From NCBI GenBank assembly GCA_023105745.1, contig JALGQZ010000004.1:68809112-68873111 (forward strand): DNA of 64,000 bases, written 5' to 3'. Below are positions 45,743-57,600 of the stretch, piece by piece. The position numbers were made by a program, and so were the translations under genes. The DNA comes from Austropuccinia psidii. Lineage: Eukaryota > Basidiomycota > Pucciniomycetes > Pucciniales > Sphaerophragmiaceae. The notes beneath the pieces were generated by a model. That model did not search any database. It was not told where the DNA came from and saw only the letters and a program-made list of their open reading frames with translations. Numbering within the stretch: the first letter of the stretch is position 1; each line of letters opens with the position of its first letter.

Positions 45743-46880
45743 ATAAATACAGAAATATTACAATTGGAAAAACTAAGAGACATAAATTTTCTTTTTCCAA
45801 TTTTCCCAAAAAAATCAGTAGTATTTCCCTACAAGGATACACATCAAGAGAAATTTGTGTCAAATCAACTTGGTGAAACACAAATTAATCCAAAATTAAA
45901 ACCCAAAATTAAACAAGAGCTCATAAATGATGTATACAGATATAAAAATAATTTTGCTTTGGATAATGAGTCATTAGGCACTATTAGAGGACATGAGGTT
46001 GATATTACTCTTAATATTGACAGGACATATCCTCCATTACTTGGAAACCCTGTATAAAATCATCCAAAAGTTAATACAACCTGGGGTGATAAGAAAGGAA
46101 GGCCATATTGAAGAAGTTGAATTCAAAACTCCTGTGATTATTTCTTGGACCAATGATAAATGAAGGATTGTTGGAGATTTCAGAGCTGTGAATACCTACA
46201 CAATTCCAGATAGGTATGCAATTTTTAGAATCCAAGTAACCTTGTACCAATTATCCAAAGCCAGTTACATAACCTCAATGGATGCATTAAGCAGCTTCCA
46301 ACAGAATGTTTTGACACCTAAGGCCAAGAATTTACTTGGAATTATCACTCAATGTGGTATTTTTGAGTGTCTTAGAATTCCCTTTGGGATTAAAAATGCT
46401 CCATCTAATTATTAAAGAATGATGAATTCCATCTTCCCCATAGAATTATCTGAAGGATGGCTCATTATTTATATTTATGATATCATTATATGTACAGACT
46501 CATGGTCTTTGCATCTTGAAAGACTTGCAAGGGTACTTGAAAAAGCTGTAGGAGTGAATATTAAGATTTCACTTAAGAAATGCCATTTGGCTTTCAAGAA
46601 CTGAATTCATTGAGCAATTTTTTCTGGATTAAGCTTGGGTATTGAAAAAAAAAGTAGAAGCAGTGTTACCTAAGTCAATACCCCAGAATAAAAAAGAAAT
46701 GATGTCTTTTCTTGGATTTTCCAGTCATTACAGGAAACAATTGAAAAATTTTGAAATTATAGCCAAGCCACTCTATGTAATCTGTGATCAACAGACAGTA
46801 TTTGAGATTACACAGGGAAGAATTAAGGCATATGAGAAGATAAGGAAAAATCTTGATGAAGCACCTTAACTACTTATGCC
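45743..46880 (+). pseudogene. R4 reverse transcriptase relic
   Basis: Pieces in changing registers: GHEVDITLNIDRTYPPLL (to 46057), a middle piece without ORF (EVEFKTPVIIS...), 46188-46415 ([14 protein letters not shown]...FGIKNAPSNY), 46419-46604 and 46642-46869. The catalytic YIDD is altered to YIYD in GWLIIYIYDIIICTD (Asp to Tyr). Homologous to R1's RT. Dead. Confidence 0.85.
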
Positions 46881-48260
46881 AGACTGGAATATACCTTTTA
46901 AATTGTTCAGTGATGCATGTTGAGTTAGATTAGGGGAAGCCCTACATCAAGTCCATATTATTGATCAAAATCCAACAGAAAGACCAGTTTGTTGGATCTC
47001 ATGAGAAATAAAACCAACAGAAACTAGATATGGTTCAAACCAAATTCAATGGCTATGTTTGTAATGGTCACTTGAGAAACTACACTATTATCTTTTTGGA
47101 AGTGATTTTGAGTTAATAACTGACTGTAATTAAGTAAAATAAATTCTTAGAATTAAAAAACCCAACAAAAACATGTTGAGATGGCAAATAGCCATTCAAG
47201 AATAAAAATTAAACATAAATATACCTCATAAATTAGTGAATATAAATAAGAATGCTGATGGACTTAGAATGTGGGAATTAGCTAATATTCCTGATAACCC
47301 AGCTTATGTACATTCAGAAACAGAACCACAGATCTCAATTCAAGGAACTAACATAACTTATATAGGGACTGAGCTCATTGAAGAAGTCATAGAGTTATCT
47401 AAACAAGGCAAGAATTTTCATATCTCAAAATCATTTCTGTATAAAGACTACAAAGACACAGCTTTAGTTAATTCACTGGATGAAATATGGAAAACTTCCT
47501 GTTCTGAAGGAATATTTCACTTGTTTCACAGAATAATATATCACAGAAAAACATACTTGTGTAACTAAATTGTGTAGTAGATTGCTTATCATTACCATTC
47601 TTTATGAATTTCATGATAGAATTTATTCTGGACACCTGTTAGAATAAAGAGAAATTGAAAAAGTCAAAAACTGTGCATTTTGGTTATCCAGAAGAAAAGA
47701 GACCATTGAATATTTCCATACTTGTGAAAGATGCCAAAACTCCAACAGAATTACAGGCAAGCACTTTAGACATAGGATCCATATTCAAGAACAAAACTCC
47801 CCTTGAGAAGTTTTTCACATGGATTTGGTCACAAAACTTCCTCCAAGTGGTGACAGAAGATATAATGCTTGCTTAGTCATTGTAGGAAGATATAACAGAA
47901 CTCCCATCTTTTTACCATGTCATGAAGATGACACTGCTATGGATACAGCTCTTCTTCTATTTGATAAAGCTATTTCTCATACAGGGTTACTTAATAATAT
48001 CTCAGGTGACAGAGACCCTAAGCTCAAATATTCACTTTGAACCAATATTCATATATGTTTTGGGACCAAGTTATCATTTTCTATAGTATACCATCCTGAA
48101 ACTGATGGGCTGAAAGAGAGGATGATTCAAACTTTAGAACATATGATGAGGAGCTTCTGTGCCTATGGTTTAGAACTTAGAGACTCATATGGCTTTACCC
48201 ATGACTAGTGCACTTTGCTACTTGCATTATGACTGGAAAATAAGACATCTATTCATTCTC
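46881..48260 (+). pseudogene. R4 RNase H and integrase relic (to insertion point)
   Basis: RNase H fragments: [48 protein letters not shown]. Integrase fragments include 47236-47568, a frame around 47819-48040 (LVTKLPPSGDRRYNACLVIVGRYN..., with the Asp of VDRY as Gly; CHEDDTAMDTALL), then TDGLKERMIQTLEHMMRSFCAYGL. Ends at SIHS, where the solo LTR S inserted; it resumes at 62324 with SSKGQTFAMLEKGW. Confidence 0.82.
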
Positions 48261-48955
48261 TGTAAGATTTGACTATGAAGCTGATGATAATATTAGTATT
48301 AATAAACAGTACTATGTCTGTGCTTATGAAATATAATAATAAAATATTATTATAACCACAATTATATAATTAAAGAATTATTTCTTTCACGTGTTAAAAG
48401 CTACTAGTGATTTTAACAGTGAGCAGTAATTGTCTACAAGAATCAATTACAAGAAGATTTTAATAACAAAACTTTATTTATTAAAATAATACAATTATTT
48501 TAATATATAACTATCTTTTGGAAGAATAATTCTAAATATAATTCTTGAAGAAAACTAATTTTTTAGACGAAAACTTTAAGAATTAAAGATAAATCACTCA
48601 CTAATATTCCAAAGAGCTTATTGAAAGATAAGATAGAGAGATTTGACGTAAAACTGTGGATCTAAGCGATCAAAATGTATTTATAACAGTATTACAACAA
48701 TATATAGTTGGAATCTATGATTTCAAGTCTTTCTGATTGATTCTGAAAGAATTAAAACACTTAAGAATAGCTTTAACTAATACTTACTTCTTGGTAACTA
48801 TGATATAAATCGATGATAAGATGATGATTTGATGTGGAAAAAACAGCAAGAGGAGGCCTCTTTTAAGTCATCAACATCTCACAGAGGCATTCCATGGAGC
48901 AGACTGAGGAACCAGTGAGTGTAAAAAACAATAAAAACTTTTGGATTATTGATTG

Positions 48956-49906
48956 CATCATCTGTTGTCACGTAAGATCATCATAATTACTTAATTAATG
49001 CTTTTTATGTGACTACCAACCCCAATATGGTTAAGAATAAAAGGAGTGACATCTGTAAATCTTCTTTTATTTCAGAATAATCATTGATTTCTCAAAGGTA
49101 TCAATGTTATTGGCAATTTCATCACAGGTTGTAATTACTGTGAATTTTTGAAGATTCAGTGTTTCAGGTAGAATAATCAAAAATGGACTGTAAGTCAAAC
49201 GTTTGATTTTACTAGTAAAACCATAATTCTTTTTGGTTTTACCATAGATAATAAAGTTCTCCATTGGTCCTGAATGGTTCCAAGAGATTCATTAAGAATT
49301 GTATTTTTAATGAATTTTTGAAGTTTTTACCTCATTCCTATGTAGAATTGCAAATATCAGTGTTTTACTGGTTGCTATGAGGTAAATCAATGGATACAAA
49401 TCCAAAAAGGGTTTTGGTTACTCTTTTGGGGCTTATCCATGGAAATTCATTCAGAATTGACATGGTTACAGGAGTCTAAGTAGCTCTTTACCTCCTTGGC
49501 ACATCAAAATAGCAGGTTATTTGGTATTTTCTTAAGATTTATTGTAGCTGTAACATGGTAACCAAGTTCCCCAAGTGATTTAGTTTACTAATTGGGCCAA
49601 GCTCAGCCATGGATCCAATATTTGGAGCTGTCCACTCCTCTGAGGCCTCAGAAGTTGGGTACCCTGGCTCTCTTTGATGTCTTTTGTCCCCCTTGCCTAT
49701 TTTTCACATCAAAAATAGAAATTTAAGCTTCAAGTGAGATATCCACCATGCTTGTACCAAAGGTCCATGTAAGAATACCATGATATTAAGTGCTCAAAAC
49801 ATGCATAAAACTATTCATAGTGTATATGTAACATGGGATTTCTCACATTCCCATTATTTTGGCATGAAATTAATAAAAACAAAAATTTTCACTTATCTTT
49901 TATGTG
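48956..49906. other. Interior of solo LTR S
   Basis: AT-rich LTR sequence between the part shared with 63312-64000 and the L1 insertion point. The 65-codon minus-strand frame at 49067-49264 has no recognisable motif. I see no gene. Confidence 0.5.
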
Positions 49907-49911
49907 GTATT

Positions 49912-51939
49912 TGTGAGCCTTTGAGATATGACCACATACCCAATAAGGTCACAAAAAAAGACTCAGAATAATTATACCTTTAATATAATTATATTAAAAT
50001 TAATTAGAATAATTATACACTAAAAATAATTACTCAAATATACAAAAAATACCATAAATTGGTACTAAAATTGGTTTAACTTAAAAACCAATGAATCAAC
50101 ATGTAAAACAAATTATACCATTGGATTCCCCATGGAAAAATACACATATACCATTTTTATGGCATATCTGTAAAGTCAATATTTAAGGAATTATAAGGCA
50201 TAATACCTTATAAAAACCATAAAAACTTATTTATCTCAGAAACTAATGAAACAACATGTGAAATAAATTGTACCAGTGGATTCCCCACAAAATTTCACAT
50301 ATAAAACAATTAATAAGCTAATTCCCAAAATCAATACTTAAGGAATTATCCTGAATATATGCACTTTTTTGGTCAACGCATATATTCAGTGATCATAGCT
50401 AATATCTTCTAAACTATACATGCTAGAATGATGAACCAAAAATAAAGTTACCACGTAATTACTGTAAGAACACAGATATGAACTTTATTTTGCAAATTAT
50501 AAACAAGGTTAAGACTTATGAGGAAATATTGATAAAAATCAACAGAGCTGTTGACCACTTTGTTGTGAAAGTAGTCCAAACTTAAAAAAAAGTATACAGT
50601 TGGATTCTACTAGTTCATTCGTGAAGAATGATGTAATTTTTATTATTAAATTCAGGGTATAACCCCCTGAAATCAAGGTTTGAAGTTTAAAATATTGAAT
50701 TTTGACAGAAAAGATGAGTTACAAGAAAAATCATCAAAATTAGAGTTTTGATGATGTAATGAAAAGCTCTTGGCAGCATAATAAGGTTATGGCAGGCTAT
50801 CAGAATTCACTCTCTGAATTGCTGTAGCGTGAAAACCTTAAACGTTATTAAGGATCAAAGTTTGAGCTTAAATTGAGCTGTTATGATCACATACTGTAAC
50901 CTTAAATTAAGTTTAACAGTCTTAAGAGTGATACAATTGGTGAATACTATTAGTTTATGATTAAAACTAATAAAATACACGAAATTTGGGGTTCTGCCAA
51001 GCCTCTGATGTCATCACATTTAGAGTTATAGTGATAACTCTAAATAATGGTGTAATAATGATGTAATATGGTTTGATCATGATGTAATCACCCTCAAACC
51101 TTAAAATATTGATCAATTCCAGTGGATATGATCAGTACACGTCTACTAGAAGCCTGTTGGACTCTAGGAGGGAGGTATTTACTATAAATAGAGCTCTTTT
51201 TACTCTATTTACCCCTCAGACGCATCAAAAACATTAAATCAATTAAATAAAAGGTAATTTCTTTATTCTTTAAATATAAAACTCTTATATTCTTAAAGAC
51301 CAAAGACCATCTTGTTATTAATCACCATTTTTACGTGATTAAATCAATTCTTTAATTGTTTTTGTTATAAATCTCTCTAAAAAGCTCATTTCCACGTAAA
51401 ATCAAGAAATTTAGTAAATTCTCTTTATTTTTATTGTAAATACAATTTGAAAAGGTTGTATTATATTCTTTTGGCGTAAAATAACTCAAAATTATTATCT
51501 TAAGTGTTAAAAGTAGGTTATTTCATCTTATTATAATAATTTCTCTCTTATTATTACTCATAATAATTCTTATTTAATATAAATAGTATTTATATTAATT
51601 TATAACTTTAATGTTAGTAATATTATTGTTATTAATTGGGTCTCTATTTATAAAAAACAATTTTTTACGCCTTTATTATTTGTTGGTAACAATAATAAAG
51701 AGCTATATAATATATTAATTATTTTATATTAATATATTATTTATAATATTATATTTTTATATAATATTAATTATATTATTATATTTATTTAATAATATAA
51801 TAATTTTACGCCATAATAATAATATTTCTTTATTATTATTATTATTTTAATCTTATTTATTCATTTTATAAGGACATTCAGAGTACAATAAGTAATAAAT
51901 TAGTAATTTTTACTTATTGTTTCATAGTCAAACCTTACA
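49912..51939 (+). repeat. L1: solo LTR with GTATT target duplication
   Basis: 2028 bp, starts TGTGAGCCTTTGAGATATGACC and ends CATAGTCAAACCTTACA, flanked by GTATT (49907-49911 and 51940-51944). A TATAAATA box at 51183-51190 lies about 750 bp before the end. It is the same family as R1's LTR in opposite orientation (for example the CTACTAGAAGCCTG...GGAGGGAGGTATTTAC block). No internal sequence follows, so it arose by LTR-LTR recombination. Confidence 0.9.
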
Positions 51940-51944
51940 GTATT

Positions 51945-52208
51945 GTTGATGTGGTATTGAAGTATTTTCCATATTACCACCTCAAAGAGTTAATTTGAGC
52001 TTATTCACTCTATGGAGCTACCCTAGGTGAATTTTTGTGGAGAATCCAAATCTGGCCTTAAATCTATGGATTTAATTACTCAATAAAAAGTTATTCATCT
52101 TTTCTGAAATCGAAAATGATGAATTTTGGATATATGCATGACTTATGAGTTATGCATAATTCAAAAACTTTTCTTAAGATAATTGTGGCCTATTTGGGTA
52201 TGTGAAAT
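51945..52208 (-). repeat. S LTR fragment between L1 and R2
   Basis: LTR sequence of S; its reverse complement matches the R4 3' LTR start at 63118-63311 (ATCCAAATCTGG, GGATTTA, TTATTCAT, GGCCTA(C/T)TTGGGTAT). This places S and R4 in related LTR families. Confidence 0.75.
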
Positions 52209-52213
52209 ATACC

Positions 52214-53714
52214 TGTCAGGGTGAGTCTATGTAGAAGCTTAAAAACAGTAAATACAAGCTAGTACTATGACTGTGACACGTCAAATAAGTAATAAAATAA
52301 TTCTTCAGGTCCTACTGCTACGTGGTAACAGTGGTGATGAGTCTATTGAGGACCTGGGTTGCAATGTTCTAATATCTTTGACTGTAAAGAGACACTACAA
52401 TAATTATATTTAATTATATCTTTAAGTATTCTAAGGACACTACTGATGGATAACAGTCTTGTCACGTAAGAATATATATAAAATAAGATAAGATGAGGAT
52501 TTTTGAAGGCAAAAACCCTTCTTTTTATATCTTTCAAGACTGTCAAGAGTTATTTACTCTTCACACGTCAGAGGAGTGAAAATTTTCACTCCATTGGTCA
52601 GTCTGTGGTTCTGGATCCTCAATTCTGACGTCAGTAGAGGCAGAATTGTGGTTTTGGAACCACAAATGATCATTCTGGATCAATACAGGATGAAAAAACT
52701 TTTCACCTGCCACGTCAGCACTTGGATGACGTTGTTCTGGTGTTTGTATGACCAATACTAGTCATTCTGGGCGGGTTTAAGCTTTGAACAAACATTATTT
52801 TGAGTATTAAGACTGTACAGGTTGGTACAGGTTTGGTACAGGCCAGTATTGGCCAAAATACTTCCAACCAAGATATCTTGGTCAGTTTTTGAGATATCAA
52901 GAAACTAAGAGCACAGAATTGAAGGGCTTAATGAGCTCTTCAATTTGGTATGCTTCATGTTTACCCTTCTTTAAAATAGCAAAAGTTATAAGGGTTTTAA
53001 GTTTTTTGGATGTATTTTTGTACATCAGTATGAGGCTTCAAAAACTTCCATAGCAGATATCTTCTTCAGTTTGGAAGATATCTGTATTCTGATGATACAG
53101 TTTTGTAGGGCTTGATTAGCCCTACAGTTTGGTATATGACACTGTACAGTTGTATGAGTGTATGCCAAAGATACAGGGGTTTGTTTATTTTCTTATTTTC
53201 AGAATATCTGTATTTTGGTTATTAAACCTTTGAACCAAGATCCCTCAGTCAATTTAAGAGATACAGAGGTCTAAGGTGTCTCAAATTAAAGATCTTGTTG
53301 AGATCTTTAATTTGGTTATACTTTTGTACAGTTTTGTACAAGCCCTCTTTGACTTTCAGGGGGACTTGGTTTTGAAAATGAGGTTATATGGTATCTCCAG
53401 TTGTAGTGGTGTTACAGCAACATGGATGATATCATTGTGTAGCTCTCTATGTGAGCTTTAAGAAAAATACCATTTTGGTATAGGATAGCTTATATATGCA
53501 TAAGTTAGATGAGAGGTGAAAATAAGGGTTTTGACTTATTTATTCTCCTCTAGGTTTCCTTATTCTGTTTGGATAAGGTTGGTGTTTAATGTAAGAGGAT
53601 TGTTTTCTCTTAATTATTACCTGTATTGACTATGTTTGTTCAATACTTGTCATACCATTATTTATGGTATGTTGGATGTCATGCTAGTGCTCTGTTTTGA
53701 GTCACAGGCTGACA
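52214..53714 (-). repeat. R2 3' LTR
   Basis: 1501 bp. On the minus strand it is preceded by GAGGGAGGGTA (53715-53725), the likely polypurine tract. It is rich in GTACAG/CTGTAC words (tgtacaggttggtacag near 52815, cagttttgtaca near 53330), which are short inverted motifs of possible regulatory use. Confidence 0.95.
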
Positions 53715-53738
53715 TACCCTCCCTCAAAAGAAGGCTCA

Positions 53739-54641
53739 TCATTGATGAGACTCTTCAGCCCTCTTGGAGGCTCTGAATCTTCTGAGGTGTATTTGTCCAT
53801 CTGGGATTTCTTTCTCAGCTAACCATTTGTCTTTATCTGCTGGTTGATTCTTAAATCTAACCAGGTATTGCCTGTTGTCTTTCCCATTGATTCTTATCTT
53901 CCTGGCTTTAATGATCTTTTTCACTGGTCCAGGTGAGTCATCTTCCTCTACCAATCTTTCATGGGTGACTGTCTTCTTCCTGTCAGGGAATTTCTCCTCA
54001 TCTGTCTGGTGATAAGGTTTGACCAGGCTCACAGGGAAAACTGGGTGTTTCCTAGAGAACTCTTTGGTCAGGTTGACCTCTACTGCATTCTTTCCTATCA
54101 ATTTAATAATGGTGAATGGTCCTATGAATGAGTCTCTCATCTTCTTGGGTCCTTTTAGGTTGTTGAAGTTAAGAGTTGAGATTAGAACTTGGTCTCCTTC
54201 TTTGAAATCAGGTTCTTGGTGACTTTTATCATATCTCTGTTTGTTATATAATTTGGCTTCAGCCACACATTGCTCTGCTTTTTCACAGGCAGTCTTCCAC
54301 ATTGTGTGAAAGTCTTTAGCTGTGGGATGTACTGAGAGGAGGTTCTTCTTCAAGTAATCTACTGGAAGTAGTGGGTTCCATCCTTTCTCTAATGTGGCAG
54401 GGGTTTTTCCTGTCACTGAGTGTATACTTGTGTTGTATGCCAATTGCACAGCTGGTAGGAGGGTTACCCAGTCATGGGTATATCCCTCATTGTCTTTATA
54501 TTCCATGCCATATGCACAAAACCTTCTAATGATGTCTTCCAATGTTTGGATCATTCTTTCTGCTAGACCATCTGTTTGTGGATGGTAAGCTGTGGAAAAT
54601 GCTAGTTTGGTTCCCAGCATCTCATATAGCTTAGTCCAAAA
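53739..54641 (-). CDS. R2 integrase C-terminal part
   Basis: 293-residue frame starting MLGTKLAFSTAYHPQTDGLAERMIQ with the catalytic Glu region, then the GPF/Y-type domain (DSFIGPFTIIKLIGKNAVEVNLT, HPVFPVSLVKPY) and a chromodomain-like end (QYLVRFKNQPADKDKWLAEKEIPD). It is in the same register as the main Gag-Pol frame. The two are divided only by the TAA at 54642-54644, falling between SDRDPKFTS and FWTKLYEM. Without readthrough the integrase lacks its Glu and C-terminus. Confidence 0.93.
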   Translation of the reverse strand, partial: FWTKLYEMLGTKLAFSTAYHPQTDGLAERMIQTLEDIIRRFCAYGMEYKDNEGYTHDWVTLLPAVQLAYNTSIHSVTGKTPATLEKGWNPLLPVDYLKKNLLSVHPTAKDFHTMWKTACEKAEQCVAEAKLYNKQRYDKSHQEPDFKEGDQVLISTLNFNNLKGPKKMRDSFIGPFTIIKLIGKNAVEVNLTKEFSRKHPVFPVSLVKPYHQTDEEKFPDRKKTVTHERLVEEDDSPGPVKKIIKARKIRINGKDNRQYLVRFKNQPADKDKWLAEKEIPDGQIHLRRFRASKRAEESHQ

Positions 54642-57600
54642 TTATGATGTGAATTTAGGGTCTCTGTCACTAATTATAATTCTTGGGACTCCACAGTTAG
54701 CTATCACATTGTTCCAGAACAATATGGCTGTGTCCATTGCTGTGTCCTCTTTGTGACAGGGGAGACATCTGACACTCTTGCTGTACCTGTCTACTACTAC
54801 TAGGCATGCATTAAAGCTGTCTTTCCCTCCAGGGACCAGGCCTGTTACCCAATCCATGTTTATTATTTCCCAGGGGTGTTTGGGCTCCTCTATACTCTGG
54901 AGTAATCCATATCTTTTGCCATGACTTCTGTTGGCTTTTTGGCATCTGGTACAAGTGTTGATGTATTCACTCAAGTCTTGTTCCCACTTTGGCCACCAAG
55001 CTGTGCTAAAGACTCTTTCTTTAGTTCTTTCTTCACTCATATGTCCCATGTATGGGCAGTCATGGCATTCCTGTAGTATGAGGGAAATGTGTTCTCTACT
55101 TATTATTACCAGGGCACTTGTGTGTTTTTCCCTATGGTACAGTAGGTCATCTATCAGAAAAAATCTATTTTCTTTAAAGTTTTTGAGCCATGGCTCTTCC
55201 AATTGACTCTCTAGTTCAGGACTCCGGTACTTTTGTTTTAGTAGTTGTATCAATATACTACACTGTTTGTGTTTATTGTATGCTGATTGTACTATGCTAA
55301 AGAATTCTGTATTCAGATTAGAGGAGCTGATTCCCAGTATGGGTATCTCTTTAATCTCCCCATAGCTCTGTGCTGGGTTTGATGAATCATTCCCTAATGC
55401 CCAGTTTGATAGTTTGAAGTTCTTTCTCCTGTCTATCTCCATGCATTGTATAGGTATTTTGGCCCCATTTTCTGGGTCATATGCTGGATTTTCTTGGTCA
55501 TTCTTCAGTGGCCACCTGCTGAGACCATCTGCATTAGTATGACTTTTCCCTTCTTTATAGATGATAGTCATATTCCCTCTGTATTCTTGTATGGCTATTT
55601 GCCACCTAAGCATGTGTCTGTTTGTTGTCTTCATGTTCAACAGTGACTTGAGGGCTGTGCAGTCAGTAAAAACTTCAAATACTGCTCCTTCTAAGTAGTA
55701 ATGGAGTTTTTCCAATGCCCATACCAAGCATAGACATTCTGTCTGAGTAGCTCCATATCTGGCTTCTGAGTCTTTCAGTTGTCTTGAGATATAGCAAATT
55801 ACTCCTTCTTTGGGTATTCCATCTACTAGTTGCCTCTGGTGTAGTGCTGCTCCTAGCCCTTGGCTACATGCTGCATCTATGTATAGTTTGAATGGTAGTT
55901 CAAAATCAGGCATCATTAGGACAGGGGCATTGGTCAGTTCATGTTTGATCTTTTCAAATGCATCCCTTCTTTCCTTGGTAATTTCAAAGACCACATCTTT
56001 TGAGAACAGTTTGTATAGGCTACTAGTGATGTGTGCAAAGTTTTTTATGTGGCTTCTGTAGTAGCTAGCAAAGCCCAAAAAAGATTGCATTTCTTTGATA
56101 GTCTTTGGTACTGGTTTCTTTAGTACTGCAGCAACTTTATTTTGGTCTATAGCTAGACTTAAACCTGAAACTTTGTGTCCTAGGGCTAGCAGTTCTTGCT
56201 GTCCAAAGTTACATTTCTTAAGAGATATCTTCATATTGATTGGTGTGCATTTTCCCAATACTTTATCAATTTTCTTCACATGGTCTTCCCATGTTTCTGA
56301 GTATATTATGATATCATCAATGTACACTACCATCCACCCTTCCATTATTTCATCTTGAAATATGGTATCCATCATCCTCTGAAAATGGGCTGGTGCATTC
56401 TTAATGCCAAATGGCATTCTGGTATATTCATATATGCCCATATGGCATATAATTCTTAGCAATTTGATGGAATCTGGTTTTACCCCATTCTGGTGAAAAC
56501 CTTTCATGCAGTCCATTTTTGTAATGAACTTGGCTTTTGCTAGTTTATCTAGTGCATGTGGTATCCTTGGGATGGGGTACCTATCTGCTTTGGTGTAATT
56601 ATTCAAAGCCCTGAAGTCACCACATAGTCTGGATTTACCATCATGCCATGTTATAAGGACTGGTGTAGTGACCTCTACTATCTCATTATGTCCTATCTTT
56701 CTTATTACCCCCATTTCTAGGAGTTCATTGATGTGTTTCTCAATTTCTTTCCTAGTTTCCATGCTGGCTGGGTATGGTGGTCTCCTAAGCATAGGTGGAT
56801 ATGGTCTTTCTACATCCAGATATAATTCTATATCATGTCCTTTGATTTTTCCTAGTGGTTCATCTCCTATTGCAAAAGCTCCTCTATGCTTTCTCAATAC
56901 TTTCAGTAAGTTGAGTTTCATTTTACTGGTGAGTTGAGTGCCATATTGGGCCTCTTTGAATTCTTCCACTAGTTCTTTCAGGGTGTTATCATTTGTTATA
57001 TGGTCAATGTCAAAGGAAAATTTTTTATCTTTGTTTGTACCTATGGTAAGATATCTGTTTTTACTATTGCAAATGTCCATACCATACATTCTTTGGTACT
57101 CTGTACCTAGTAAGAATCCTTGTACATGTGCATTTTCTAGAACTACAAATTCAGGTTCCAGTCTGATATTTCCTTTTTGGTGTGGGATAATTATCTCTTT
57201 GATTATTGTCCCTAGTGAGTGCATTTTGCCTGATGCACTTTTGAAGTTTCTGGCTTTTGTTGGGATTATATCATCTTCCCATTTGGGGAAATGTTGTTCC
57301 AAGTATTCTTTTGCCACTATGGAGCAACTTGCTCCTGTGTCAATGATCATTGGGTGTTTACAGTTCTCAATATAAACTGTCAATTTTGTAGGTGTTCCAT
57401 GAATGAATCCCATCCCTCTATTGGGGGTTACCAGGAATGTTTGTGCATTCTGTGTGTGCTTACAGAGCTCTTTGTCTGTTGTTATTTGTGGTATGCCTGA
57501 ATCTAATTCAATGTCTTGTATGTCAAGTGAACTTTCTTCATTGCATTCCACTATGTATTCTTCTATGGTATCAGGTTCACTTTGTGATTCTGCTCTCATA

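Noticed and set aside
48261..51939. A single 3.7-kb LTR or element
   Set aside because: The GTATT duplication separates L1 from S, and S continues to the right of L1 and R2.
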